This document shows, piece by piece, positions 54,463 to 63,697 of a stretch of DNA of 64,000 bases. The notes under the pieces were generated by a model. That model worked only from the letters and a program-made list of their open reading frames with translations, had not been told where the DNA came from and did not search any database. Each line of letters begins with the position of its first letter. Within the stretch, counting starts at the first letter, position 1. The DNA comes from an uncultured Sphaerochaeta sp. (GTDB taxonomy: Bacteria > Spirochaetota > Spirochaetia > Sphaerochaetales > Sphaerochaetaceae). The DNA lies in the NCBI RefSeq assembly GCF_963677315.1, contig NZ_OY781939.1, positions 1,550,001 through 1,614,000 of the forward strand. The letters run 5' to 3'. The position numbers and the translations under genes are program-made.

Positions 54463-54490
54463 CTGGTACCACTTCTTCAAGTGGTACCAG
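54463..54490. terminator. Perfect hairpin after the HyuA-like gene
   Basis: 12-bp stem CTGGTACCACTT / AAGTGGTACCAG with a 4-nt CTTC loop, 43 nt past the stop. The following CTCTCATTTC is a weak T-run. Likely operon terminator, and it leads straight into the GNAT gene's RBS. Confidence 0.8.
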
Positions 54491-54511
54491 CTCTCATTTC
54501 AGGAGGATTGT

Positions 54512-55060
54512 ATGAAATGCTATGAAACAGAACGATTGTATCTGAAAACCGTTACCATCCCTGATATAAAAAATCTTCAAGCGTTTCTGGTAAAGAATAG
54601 AACGTTCCTTTCTCCGTGGGAGCCCCTGCGTGATGAAACATACTATGGCGAGGAAGCAATCCTCCAGAGAATCGAGCAGGAAATCCTCCTCGACTCCCAA
54701 GAGAAACAACTGAGCCTCTATCTCACACCAAAGGGAGAAGAGAGAATCATTGGGAATGTCACCTTGTCAAACATTGTACGTGGACCATTCCAGTCATGTT
54801 TTCTTGGCTACAAATTGGATGAAGAAGCCACCGGCCACGGATACATGACTGAAGCCGTTGCTAAAGTAGTAGAAATTGCCTTCAACGACCTCCGCCTTCA
54901 TCGCATTGAAGCGAACATCATGCCGAGGAATATGAGGTCAATCCAAGTTGTGAAGAAGAGAGGATTCTTCTATGAGGGAACAAGCAAACACTATTTGAAG
55001 ATCAATGGGAAGTGGGAAGACCATGCCCACTATGTGTTGTTGAATGAGGGGCTGGAATAG
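54512..55060 (+). CDS. GNAT-family acetyltransferase (RimJ/RimL type)
   Basis: 182 residues, single GNAT domain. ETERLYLKTVTIPD start, IGNVTLSNIVRGPFQSCFLGYKLDE, acetyl-CoA loop EATGHGYMTEAVAKV and RIEANIMPRNMRSIQVVKKRGF. RimJ/RimL-like members acetylate protein N-termini or small amines. RBS AGGAGG 8 nt ahead. Nothing in context gives the substrate. Confidence 0.92.
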   Translation: MKCYETERLYLKTVTIPDIKNLQAFLVKNRTFLSPWEPLRDETYYGEEAILQRIEQEILLDSQEKQLSLYLTPKGEERIIGNVTLSNIVRGPFQSCFLGYKLDEEATGHGYMTEAVAKVVEIAFNDLRLHRIEANIMPRNMRSIQVVKKRGFFYEGTSKHYLKINGKWEDHAHYVLLNEGLE

Positions 55061-55326
55061 TACAAGAAAGAAACCTCTTGGAAAGCACCAGATATACTTC
55101 TACGGCACTAGTTGTAAAGGATTTCCTTTAAAGAACAAGCAAACGTTATACTTCTTGAATTCCCATCAATGCATATAAGGGGCTTTCTTCATTGCCTCGA
55201 GTTTCAACTTGCACGAACATATAATTATGTGTATAGTTATAGTTGTTTTCATATATGTGTCCCAAAAATAAGCATATCTGTCCATAGATAATTATAAAGA
55301 GTTCTGTATGAGCAGGAATAAATACA

Positions 55327-56370
55327 ATGAAAAAGAAGAATGTAATCAACTTGATAAAGTATTATACCGAAAGAAATGACGGAGCTTTCCGTGATGAAGC
55401 ATATGAGATAGCTGTAGATTTCAACAGGAACAACGATAGTGAACTTGGTGACTATATCATGGCGTTATTATCTGACAAGAATACATTTATACCACAAGTG
55501 CTGAATGGGAAATTGGACTATCTTAGAAAGGTTGAATGTCCACCTACTACGCTACCACTCCCAGAATGCATCAAGGATGAACTGATGGGTATTGTCAATG
55601 CTGTCAGCTATGGCGCAGGGGTTAATAAGTTTTTGTTTCAAGGGGCCCCAGGAACCGGAAAGACAGAAAGTGCAAAGCAGCTCGCTCGAATTCTAAACCG
55701 ACAACTCTTTATAGTAGATTTTGATTTGCTTGTAGATAGCAAGATGGGACAAACTTCGAAAAATATTGCAGAACTGTTTAATGAAATAAACAATGTCCCC
55801 TATCCAGAACAAATCATTATCCTCTTCGATGAACTGGATTCAATTGCTCTTGATAGAACGAGTGTACGTGATTTGCGAGAGATGGGCAGGGCTACATCCG
55901 CTGTGTTGAAGGGACTTGATAACCTCAGCAGTCGAATCGTATTGCTGGCAACGACAAATTTGTATGAATCATTTGACAAGGCTCTCATTCGTAGATTTGA
56001 CAAAGTAATTGATTTTGCTCGTTACACAAATGAGGACCTAAGGGAAATCGCAGAGACTATTCTTGAGGACCTCTTACAGCAATTCAGATTTAAAGGAAGA
56101 AATGTCCGACTGTTCAGGAAAATCATTGCCCTGATGGACCCTCTTCCCTATCCGGGTGAATTGAAAAATCTCATTAAGACTACCATTGCATTTAGCAACC
56201 CCCATGAGGATTTCGACTATCTTGCACGATTATTCAAACAGGTAAAACCAGGATTTTCAGGAGATTATAAAGAGCTCAAAATGATGGGATTTTCTGTGCG
56301 TGATACAGAAATCCTTACAAAAGTTTCGAAGAGCCAAGTATCACGTGAACTACTGGGAGTTACGCGATGA
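55327..56370 (+). CDS. ietA: AAA ATPase of IetAS-type defence system
   Basis: 347 residues. N-terminal alpha-helical part, then the AAA core: Walker A FQGAPGTGKTESAKQ near residue 104, Walker B IIILFDELDSI, sensor-1 VLLATTNLYESF, arginine finger ALIRRFDKVIDF and a lid domain. Overlaps the subtilase gene by ATGA. AAA ATPase/subtilase pairs are the IetAS antiphage system (IetA and IetS). The preceding 266-bp gap 55061-55326 is AT-rich and probably holds the promoter, but no clear boxes were picked. Confidence 0.85.
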   Translation: MKKKNVINLIKYYTERNDGAFRDEAYEIAVDFNRNNDSELGDYIMALLSDKNTFIPQVLNGKLDYLRKVECPPTTLPLPECIKDELMGIVNAVSYGAGVNKFLFQGAPGTGKTESAKQLARILNRQLFIVDFDLLVDSKMGQTSKNIAELFNEINNVPYPEQIIILFDELDSIALDRTSVRDLREMGRATSAVLKGLDNLSSRIVLLATTNLYESFDKALIRRFDKVIDFARYTNEDLREIAETILEDLLQQFRFKGRNVRLFRKIIALMDPLPYPGELKNLIKTTIAFSNPHEDFDYLARLFKQVKPGFSGDYKELKMMGFSVRDTEILTKVSKSQVSRELLGVTR

Positions 56371-58664
56371 ACAAAATTCTGGAACTAAAAGGAACATTCA
56401 ACCACGCTCCCAACCCAGGCCGTCCAGGACCTGCTACGCTCCCCGCAAGATCTAGCGTCGCTGTCTCAGATACCAAGAGACTGGCTCAGTCTCTTGAAGA
56501 GGTGTATCGCTATTGGAGAGAAAGCCCCAGTCCGTTCAAACCACTTGTCTCCATCTACTACAAAGATATCGTAGCAAAAAGTAATAGGATGGGTAAAATC
56601 CTTTCCAATGGATCAGAATCACCCAGCAGGACTATTGTAGGTGCCAAATTTACCGAAACCACTCCCCCCAAACATATCTTTACGCATTGTGTGAATATTC
56701 ACACCATCGAGCGCGGGTTGGAAAAACTTCTGCAAGTTTCTCAATTACTAGCAGAGGAATTCAACAACACAATCACTGCTGAAGAGATGGATATCTTGAA
56801 CAATAATGAACAAAGACTCAAGAGAAAGCTTTCAAGAGAAGAGATTTCCTGGAAAACCCAGAAAGGACGAGCAATCACTGCACATGGCCTAAGCAAGTCT
56901 GCCTTTTGTTTGATTTTGAAAGATGCTTGGTACATTGATTTCTTTAACGTTGAAGAACGAACTATGTCCATTTCGGGGAGTCAAATTATCACGCTTTACG
57001 ATACCGGGATAAATCGGGAAAAAATTCTTAAGAATCTTGGATTGCAACGAGAACCCATCAGAATCCTGGACGATCTTACCTGGATGGTAACTCCCGAACA
57101 ATATCATAAGATTATTAGCAAAGCCCCCTATCTTGTTGCCATGACAGTCTCCGATTTTGGAAGAATTGATGCACGTTCTCTTGATGGGACAAGACCCCTC
57201 TCATCAGAATTCTCTATCCCTGAGCCTACTAATGAACCAGTAATTGGCGCCATCGACACGCTCTTCGACCAATCCTCATATTTCTCTTCATGGGTGGAGT
57301 ATCACTGTATGATATCCCCTGATCTTATTGAAGATGAAGATTACGCGCACGGAACCGCTGTCTCATCCATCCTTGTCGATGGACCTACTCTCAATGAGCA
57401 TCTTGATGATGGATGTGGCCGTTTTCGTGTCCGCCACTTTGGCGTTGCCAAGCATACACGAAACAGTTCTGCCTATCTGATGAAAGCAATACGTTCTATC
57501 GTAGAAACGAACAGAGATATTAAGGTATGGAACATATCCCTCGGATCACATTTGGAAACTGACCAGAATTTCATCTCTCCTGAAGCAGCTCTTCTCGACG
57601 AGCTCCAATTCTTGTATGACATCATTTTCGTGGTAGCCGGCACAAATAATAGAAATCGTCATGTAGATCGTCCAAGAATTGGTTCTCCTGCCGATTCAGT
57701 CAACTCGGTTGTGGTCAATGCAGTGACTCTGGCAGGAAATCCTGTGGAATATGCTCGCCAGGGACCTGCATTACATTTTTTCAACAAACCAGATGTCGCT
57801 GTATTTGGAGGAGACAGCCAAGATGGCATGATAGTCTACTCAAACCGTGGAAGGGTGAAGGAATTGGGTACTTCATTTGCAGCTCCTTGGATCACCCGAA
57901 AATTGGCCTATCTCATACATGTAATGGGATTCCCAAGAGAGATTGCAAAAGCATTACTACTTGATTCTGCCGCAGGATGGAAGATCGATTCAAACAATCA
58001 GAATTTGATCGGCTTCGGTGTTGTTCCAACCAAGATACAAGATGTTCTGACATCTCCGAATGAAGAAATACGCTTTGTAGTACACGGTGTGGTTGAAGCA
58101 TATGAAACCTATGCATATACCATTCCAGTTCCCCTTCACAATGGCCAGTTCCCCTATATTGCAAAAGCCACACTCTGTTATTTCCCAAAATGTTCCCGTT
58201 CTCAAGGAGTTGACTATACCGATACCGAAATGGACATACATCTGGGAAGATTAAAAAAAGAGGGCAAGATCAAGGCAATAAACAATAATGCTCAGGGAGA
58301 CGACGAAGCCCATTGTCTATTTGAAAAGGAAGTACGGCGGGATTACCGAAAATGGGATACCGTGAAACATTTTCATGAAGAGATAAAGGCCCGAAACCGT
58401 CCCAGAATACGACTTAGCGAATCGTCACCCAATTGGGGTATCAGCATCAAGACCAAGGAACGTTTGGAAACCAAGTCAGGCAAAGGCTTACATTTCGGTG
58501 TTGTAATCACACTACATGAAATCACGGGAGTAAACCGAATTGCTGAATTCATGCAGCTTTGTCGTGCAAACAACTGGTTTGTCAATGAAGTTGACATCCA
58601 TGCTAGGGTTGAAATTCATGAGAAAGCTGAAGCAGAAGTGGAATTTGATGAGGATGAAATGTAA
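56367..58664 (+). CDS. ietS: S8 subtilisin-like protease of IetAS-type defence system
   Basis: 765 residues. About 290 N-terminal residues of unknown function, then the subtilase catalytic triad: Asp in VIGAIDTLFD (about 297), His in DYAHGTAVSSIL (about 328) and Ser in LGTSFAAPWI (about 503), with oxyanion-side segment VVAGTNNRNRH. A C-terminal beta-rich region follows. No signal peptide or propeptide, so cytosolic, as expected for a defence effector. Partner of the AAA ATPase, which probably controls protease activity on infection. A strong hairpin follows at 58710. Confidence 0.88.
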   Translation: MNKILELKGTFNHAPNPGRPGPATLPARSSVAVSDTKRLAQSLEEVYRYWRESPSPFKPLVSIYYKDIVAKSNRMGKILSNGSESPSRTIVGAKFTETTPPKHIFTHCVNIHTIERGLEKLLQVSQLLAEEFNNTITAEEMDILNNNEQRLKRKLSREEISWKTQKGRAITAHGLSKSAFCLILKDAWYIDFFNVEERTMSISGSQIITLYDTGINREKILKNLGLQREPIRILDDLTWMVTPEQYHKIISKAPYLVAMTVSDFGRIDARSLDGTRPLSSEFSIPEPTNEPVIGAIDTLFDQSSYFSSWVEYHCMISPDLIEDEDYAHGTAVSSILVDGPTLNEHLDDGCGRFRVRHFGVAKHTRNSSAYLMKAIRSIVETNRDIKVWNISLGSHLETDQNFISPEAALLDELQFLYDIIFVVAGTNNRNRHVDRPRIGSPADSVNSVVVNAVTLAGNPVEYARQGPALHFFNKPDVAVFGGDSQDGMIVYSNRGRVKELGTSFAAPWITRKLAYLIHVMGFPREIAKALLLDSAAGWKIDSNNQNLIGFGVVPTKIQDVLTSPNEEIRFVVHGVVEAYETYAYTIPVPLHNGQFPYIAKATLCYFPKCSRSQGVDYTDTEMDIHLGRLKKEGKIKAINNNAQGDDEAHCLFEKEVRRDYRKWDTVKHFHEEIKARNRPRIRLSESSPNWGISIKTKERLETKSGKGLHFGVVITLHEITGVNRIAEFMQLCRANNWFVNEVDIHARVEIHEKAEAEVEFDEDEM

Positions 58665-58709
58665 GAAGATGCATTCTTACATAACACAATCCCTGACCAG
58701 GAATAGGAA

Positions 58710-58740
58710 GCAAGGCAGAAATTGAAAATCCCTGCCTTGC
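58710..58740. terminator. Bidirectional terminator between convergent genes
   Basis: 9-bp stem GCAAGGCAG / CTGCCTTGC, 13-nt loop, between the ends of the subtilase gene and the DUF4914 gene. No long T-run on either strand. Confidence 0.65.
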
Positions 58741-58751
58741 ACCACATACCA

Positions 58752-60629
58752 TCAGATCTTCATGGGAACAAGGTCCAGGTACTCCTGGAGTGTTCCATCC
58801 CGTAAACAAGTCTCAATGATGCTCCTGCCCAAAGGATTCAACGCTGGGGTGAGGAACTTCTTAAGCTCTTTCTTGAAGAAGGAAGAGAGAATTTCGACTC
58901 CTGCATCAAATCCTTCTGCCCCTACCTCTCCCTGTCGGTTTACTTCGAGCAACTCCTTGGGGATATACTCCCCGTCCACTTTCACACTATCGAGAGAATA
59001 CCCAAGAAGCGGACTTCTGGAGGGCTTCAATTGGTGTGGCTGAAACTTTGCACTTCCCCGTCTTGAGAGGTACTCTCTTGCTATCCATTGGGGCATGAAC
59101 CCTACCTTGTAGATCCCAATATGCTGATTGGGAACCAGGATATACCGGGTACCAGGAAAGTCAACAATCTGCTTAAGCAGAAGATTGGCCTGGTCAACCA
59201 TCCTTCCTGTAGCAAAAGGCCAGTAGGAACCAACTCCCTCACTGCTCATACCCTCAGTATCATTGATGCTTGGGTTATCGTGCCCTCTTGGAGCAACCAA
59301 TCGCCATAACCATGCAAGGGAGGGAGGCAGCATATGGAACATGCCGATAATCCCGTAGGTGGGATTCTCTTTCGAGCAAGGTGGGGTTCTCACCCCGAAG
59401 CTACGAATATCAACTTCAACCGGTTCATTGACAATATTCGGGATCAGCCTTCTTGGCATGATCACACGGGGATTGGGACAGGGTTTTCCTGGCGCATCCA
59501 TCGTATGCTCCCAAATAAGACAGGTTGAAAGAGGAACTGTCTCATAATTCAGGAAGATAAGGGGCTCCTGAAGATGGACACACAGCTCCTCCAGATATGG
59601 GTCGGTGCCATACTTGGTAATGTGGTTTGTCCGAAGGAACCAACCATCCTCAGCATCCTTCACGACCAGCTTTCCACTCGAATTCTGTAGATCCGGATGG
59701 CATAAGGCCATATCATCAGTAACTGGGCGGAGCTCACATGGCTCTTTCAGGGCAAGATAGGTTTTCTCTTTCGTTTCTGTGTGGGTACTGAGCAGAATCT
59801 TTCCATCCATCTCTCGGTGGATCTTCTCGATCATTTCGCTCTTGCCACCACCACTGGCCCCTTCATGCATGATGGTGATGATATTATCGTAGGGAGTAAT
59901 GACCCTGACAGTGGAACCGTGGGCGGTAACCCACCCTTCCTTCTCTCCTGTGGTCAGCAAGAGTCCATACACCCCTTTCTTTGCACTTGGGCCAGGATAG
60001 AGGTTGTATGCGAACATCTCGTAGAGGAAATCCAACCTGTTATGGACAACCATCTGCTTCCCATTGAAATGGGTGTGTCTGAATGTGGGGGCAAGATAGA
60101 TAATTGCCTCAGGGGTGAATCCTTCAGGAATTTCTGCCGCCGGAATAAACTTCTGCAAGTCAGCTAGCCCACCTGCAAAAAAACCAGCATTGCTTGGAGC
60201 TACCAAGAGGGAGGGAATCTCCTTGGTATCAAGCCCTGTAGAGAACGGCATCAAGATCAAATCTGTGGTGGCAAGCCACGCAAAGGTCTCTTCCCTGAGT
60301 GAAGAGAAATCTGTCGTATATCGATCCTTGTATCGAGGCTTGTCTGTTGCTCCTTCGTCTGCGATCAACATGCAATCTGGATCACGACGTCGCATATAGG
60401 CATCATGATAATTCACTACTGCACCATTCTTGCTCCTGACGACTGAAACTTCGGCTATGCGCCCCTTGCCTGGCACATCATACGCTACTTCAAAGTGGTT
60501 GCAGCCTTTGCCCCCCATGGCGAGTTCCAGGAGTTCCTCTCTGGTCTCAGGAACGGTGATTTCCATTCCCTTATCTACTATTGCCTGCAATTCTGCAGGC
60601 AATACCATTCTTTCAATGTATTTGTTCAT
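58752..60629 (-). CDS. DUF4914 protein with PEPCK-like P-loop
   Basis: 625 residues, DUF4914. Contains a P-loop IMHEGASGGGKSEMIEKI near residue 255, similar to the kinase-1a loop of PEP carboxykinase-like enzymes. Also VPNQHIGIYKVGFMPQWIAREYLSRRG near the C-terminus. Abundant in spirochaetes and clostridia; function unknown, probably nucleotide-dependent and cytosolic. GGGGAA is the likely RBS before ATG 60629. A terminator-like hairpin lies about 100-140 nt upstream. Confidence 0.9.
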   Translation of the reverse strand: MNKYIERMVLPAELQAIVDKGMEITVPETREELLELAMGGKGCNHFEVAYDVPGKGRIAEVSVVRSKNGAVVNYHDAYMRRRDPDCMLIADEGATDKPRYKDRYTTDFSSLREETFAWLATTDLILMPFSTGLDTKEIPSLLVAPSNAGFFAGGLADLQKFIPAAEIPEGFTPEAIIYLAPTFRHTHFNGKQMVVHNRLDFLYEMFAYNLYPGPSAKKGVYGLLLTTGEKEGWVTAHGSTVRVITPYDNIITIMHEGASGGGKSEMIEKIHREMDGKILLSTHTETKEKTYLALKEPCELRPVTDDMALCHPDLQNSSGKLVVKDAEDGWFLRTNHITKYGTDPYLEELCVHLQEPLIFLNYETVPLSTCLIWEHTMDAPGKPCPNPRVIMPRRLIPNIVNEPVEVDIRSFGVRTPPCSKENPTYGIIGMFHMLPPSLAWLWRLVAPRGHDNPSINDTEGMSSEGVGSYWPFATGRMVDQANLLLKQIVDFPGTRYILVPNQHIGIYKVGFMPQWIAREYLSRRGSAKFQPHQLKPSRSPLLGYSLDSVKVDGEYIPKELLEVNRQGEVGAEGFDAGVEILSSFFKKELKKFLTPALNPLGRSIIETCLRDGTLQEYLDLVPMKI

Positions 60630-60726
60630 AGTATTCCCCTTTCCATGTGCCAGGATCCTATCTCCTGTCCATGGTGTTATGCTTTTGAAATGTTCCCACC
60701 CGCTCTTCCTCGCCTTGGTTCAGAAC

Positions 60727-60770
60727 AAAAAAAATCCAGCATCCATCGGTAATAACCGATAAACACTGGA
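60727..60770 (-). terminator. Rho-independent terminator upstream of DUF4914
   Basis: On the minus strand, TCCAG...ATCGGT-TATT-ACCGAT...CTGGA, a stem of 16 pairs if G-U pairs are counted, followed by eight T. It ends the MpsC-like transcript (60856-61218), or is an attenuator in the DUF4914 leader if that leader starts further upstream. Confidence 0.85.
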
Positions 60771-60855
60771 CTACTTCAAGACTGGTTTATAACCCTTCCT
60801 GTTATCTTCCAAGAGGATCAAGAGACCCTCTGCTTATTTGTAAAAACGTGAAATC

Positions 60856-61218
60856 CTACTTGGAAAAGCTCTTTTCAAGATTCCTATCCAAGGTAATGAT
60901 GACAATCTTCTCCCCTGTTCGTGTGCTCACATCTGAGTGCAAGCTCACAATCTCAACATCGATGACTTCCTTGATCGTCTGCTTGAAATACTCACTCGCA
61001 CTTTCAAACAAGCTGGTTCGGATCTGCTTCAATAATTCCACTCCTTGACCACTCTCTGCCAGCTTCTGTTCAACTTGGCTTAGGAAGCCCTTGAGTCTAA
61101 TGATTATCAAATCCTGAAGTATCGTTGTCTTTATCTGTTTCGGGCCACGACCCATGTAATTGATTTCAAAGGTACTCACTGCTTCGCTTATTTGCGCTTC
61201 CATTTGCCCCTTTGTCAT
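60856..61218 (-). CDS. DUF2294 / MpsC-like protein
   Basis: 120 residues, full DUF2294 length. Landmarks TFEINYMGRGPKQIKTTILQDLIIIRLKGFLSQVE, LFESASEYFKQTIKEVIDVEIVSLHSDVSTRTGEKIVIITLDRN. The family is named for MpsC of a sodium-translocating membrane-potential system in Staphylococcus, but most members stand alone, as here. Terminated by the hairpin at 60727. Confidence 0.9.
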   Translation of the reverse strand: MTKGQMEAQISEAVSTFEINYMGRGPKQIKTTILQDLIIIRLKGFLSQVEQKLAESGQGVELLKQIRTSLFESASEYFKQTIKEVIDVEIVSLHSDVSTRTGEKIVIITLDRNLEKSFSK

Positions 61219-61432
61219 TACTAGGCCTTCTCCTTACTTTATATGCGGATAGAGTAGAGACAAACCCTATGTTTGTCAATATTCCCTGATTCTTGGTGTA
61301 CGTTCTATAGAACTTGATAATTACAATCACTGTGGCCGATACTCGTAGTATCCCCGTATGGTACTCTGGAGACGATGCGAATACTGGCATGAATACAATA
61401 CAGAACATAAGGAAAACAATAATTTTCCGCAT
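61166..61432 (-). CDS. Possible small exported protein
   Basis: 88 residues with a convincing signal peptide MRKIIVFLMFCIVFMPVFASS and a second hydrophobic stretch. It overlaps the start of the DUF2294 gene by 53 nt and has no visible RBS. It may be a decayed remnant with a read-through tail; kept only because of the signal peptide. Confidence 0.3.
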   Translation of the reverse strand: MRKIIVFLMFCIVFMPVFASSPEYHTGILRVSATVIVIIKFYRTYTKNQGILTNIGFVSTLSAYKVRRRPSNDKGANGSANKRSSEYL

Positions 61433-61482
61433 GATGCAATCTACTCTGACGCTACTATACTTTTACCACAGATATGTTGGAG

Positions 61483-61902
61483 TCAGATATTAGATGACGA
61501 ATGAACAAACATAAAATCCGATGGTGTCATCATCCGAGGGCGGTCTATCCCAGACTCAAGGAAGTCTTTATCTCCTGTCAGAATGATATCCACGTCAGAG
61601 ACTATCGCACTACGCAATATAGGTCTGTCCATTATATCGCGTATCAACTTTTCCTCTTTTACAGGTCTTTCAGGAGTATCAACTATCTCAATTGAAAGAA
61701 GAGAGTTATAGATGAACGACTCTAGGGCTGGAAGCTTATCAGGAAATTTCCTTGTAAAAATACGCTTCATCTCGTCAAGGTTTTGCTCACAAATAACAGC
61801 TTGAAATGGATACGTATTGGCTTTCCAAAAAGCTTGTGCTGGTGTGCTGTGGGGAAATAGTGCTGCTGAAATCAAAACGTTCGTGTCAATAAGAACTTTC
61901 AT
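61483..61902 (-). CDS. PIN-domain toxin (VapC-like)
   Basis: 139 residues, PIN_3 type. Acidic residues in MKVLIDTNVLISAALF (Asp6), a central Glu in CEQNLDEMKRIF, and ILTGDKDFL near residue 110. Probable RNase toxin. Its ATG overlaps the antitoxin stop (61899-61902), so the two are translationally coupled. Confidence 0.9.
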   Translation of the reverse strand: MKVLIDTNVLISAALFPHSTPAQAFWKANTYPFQAVICEQNLDEMKRIFTRKFPDKLPALESFIYNSLLSIEIVDTPERPVKEEKLIRDIMDRPILRSAIVSDVDIILTGDKDFLESGIDRPRMMTPSDFMFVHSSSNI

Positions 61903-62168
61903 TCAATATTCTCAGAGCGGAGGCTTCTCACAAGAGCCATCACATCCTCATCATCTTCCAAGCCTGCCTTCTGTGCTTCACCTGCCATCTTATTTTGTAG
62001 AATCTCCATTGCATAGAGGGCTGAGTTAATAATCCTCACATTGCCTCCATCCACTAGAAAAGTCACACGATCCCCGGCTCCGATGCCCAAAGCTGTCCTA
62101 ACGTCCTTGGGGATGGTCACCTGACCTTTGGCCATCACTTTTGCATTGTCAATAAATTGCTGTGCCAT
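61899..62168 (-). CDS. AbrB/MazE-like antitoxin (VapB-like)
   Basis: 89 residues from ATG 62168 with GGAGG about 6 nt upstream. N-terminal swapped-hairpin domain AKVMAKGQVTIPKDVRTALGIGAGDRVTFLVDGGNVRI and a C-terminal helix (DVMALVRSLRSENIE) expected to neutralise the PIN toxin. The frame is open far upstream, but that part lacks a start signal and lies beyond the operator. Confidence 0.92.
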   Translation of the reverse strand: MAQQFIDNAKVMAKGQVTIPKDVRTALGIGAGDRVTFLVDGGNVRIINSALYAMEILQNKMAGEAQKAGLEDDEDVMALVRSLRSENIE

Positions 62169-62178
62169 TTTATCCTCC

Positions 62179-62200
62179 AAAGTAGGGAATTCCCTACTTT
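62179..62200. promoter_or_regulatory. Perfect 22-bp palindrome, operator of the PIN/AbrB operon
   Basis: Half-site AAAGTAGGGAA followed at once by its exact complement TTCCCTACTTT, 10 nt ahead of the antitoxin ATG and directly upstream of its RBS. AbrB-type antitoxins bind such sites in autoregulation. Confidence 0.85.
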
Positions 62201-62287
62201 CAATGTACCATGGGCGTCCCATATTGACAAGTCCTCTTTTCAGAAGTATGTGGCATATGAAGACCAAGAAATCTCCAATCTTGCTGA

Positions 62288-63697
62288 CTATTGCTGATCC
62301 TCTGGTTCTGTCTCTCTTGGAGCTACACGCTCCATAGAGAGATTTGCATAGGCGAATATTGCTACCACAATGGGAGTCAACCAGCAGAATATTGCATAGG
62401 GAGCATAGGCACCCGCTGATACACCCAAGGCTGAATACACAAAGACAGCACTGCTGTTCCATGGAATCAAGGGAGCGGTGAGGGTACCTCCGGCTTCCAA
62501 GGTACGGGTGAGGTTTTTCAGTTTAAGCCTCTGGCTACGATAATTTTCCTCGTACATTTGCCCTGGGAGTATGACAGCGAGATATTGGTTTGCACTAAAT
62601 ATATTTATCAAGATTGAGGTAAAGATGACGGTCACCGTCAGATTACCGACCGTGCCAACAAACCGGGATAGTTTCAGGACAATACTGTGGAGCATCCCTG
62701 TCCGGTCCATAATCCCGCCGAGGGCAAGAGAGATGAGGGCGAGGATGACCACGTTATACATGCTCTCCATGCCTCCTCGGGAGAACAATGTATCGATTTC
62801 CTCACTCCCGGTGTTACTCACGTAACCGCTATGGATGGTTTCAAAGAGTTGCTCCAGACTACCTCCCTGGAATAGAAGCGTTGTAATTCCCCCAAGAATA
62901 AGCCCTGTTATGAGGCAAGGGATGGCAGGTACCTTAAGAAAAATAAGGATAATAACTGCTAGTGGGGGTATGAACAACCAGAACGTGAAGTTGAAGTGTT
63001 CCTGGATACTTTCTGTATAGGTTGCCACCTCCCCCATCGCTCCACCTTCAGAGACAGTGAATCCCAGTATGGTGAACACAACCAAAGAGAGGGCCATTGC
63101 CGGAATCGTGGAATAGAGCATATGCCGGATATGATCAAAGAGATTAACACCAAGCACTGAAGAGGTCAGGTTGGTGGAATCAGACATGGGAGAAATCTTG
63201 TCACCAAAAAAGGCCCCGGAGACGATAGCACCTGCACTCATGGCAACTGGGATGCCCAGTCCTTCACCGACACCAACAGCAGCTACTCCGATGGTTCCGA
63301 TTGTTGTCCAGGAACTCCCGGTTATCAAGGACATCAAACCACAGAAAAGGAAGATGAGCGGGAGGAACCATCGGGCTGTTAGTACCTTAAATCCAAAATA
63401 CATCAGCGCCGGGACAATACCACTGGAAATCCAAACCCCTATGAGTATCCCTATAATCAGCAGAATCAACAACGCGGGTATCGTCCTGCTGATCGCCCCC
63501 TTGAATCCTTCCCTGATTATTTCCCAAGAACAACCACTTGCATATGCACATATTCCGGCTGTAGTCGCACCAAGAAACAGTGCAAAATGGGGTTGGGTGT
63601 CCAGCATGAAGATGGAAACCCACAAGGCTATGCCTGTAATGACAAGAGGAATCAGGGATACATAAATCGATGGCAATGGAGCTTCTTTCTTAAACAT
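62288..63697 (-). CDS. NhaC-family Na+/H+ antiporter
   Basis: 469 residues, about eleven membrane segments. NhaC features: SLITGSSWTTIGTIGVAAVGVGEGLGIPVAMSAGAIVSGAFFGDKISPMSDSTNL and the C-terminal LTAPLIPWNSSAVFVYSALGV. Exchanges sodium for protons; some members act as malate/lactate antiporters. Stand-alone gene. Confidence 0.92.
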   Translation of the reverse strand: MFKKEAPLPSIYVSLIPLVITGIALWVSIFMLDTQPHFALFLGATTAGICAYASGCSWEIIREGFKGAISRTIPALLILLIIGILIGVWISSGIVPALMYFGFKVLTARWFLPLIFLFCGLMSLITGSSWTTIGTIGVAAVGVGEGLGIPVAMSAGAIVSGAFFGDKISPMSDSTNLTSSVLGVNLFDHIRHMLYSTIPAMALSLVVFTILGFTVSEGGAMGEVATYTESIQEHFNFTFWLFIPPLAVIILIFLKVPAIPCLITGLILGGITTLLFQGGSLEQLFETIHSGYVSNTGSEEIDTLFSRGGMESMYNVVILALISLALGGIMDRTGMLHSIVLKLSRFVGTVGNLTVTVIFTSILINIFSANQYLAVILPGQMYEENYRSQRLKLKNLTRTLEAGGTLTAPLIPWNSSAVFVYSALGVSAGAYAPYAIFCWLTPIVVAIFAYANLSMERVAPRETEPEDQQ

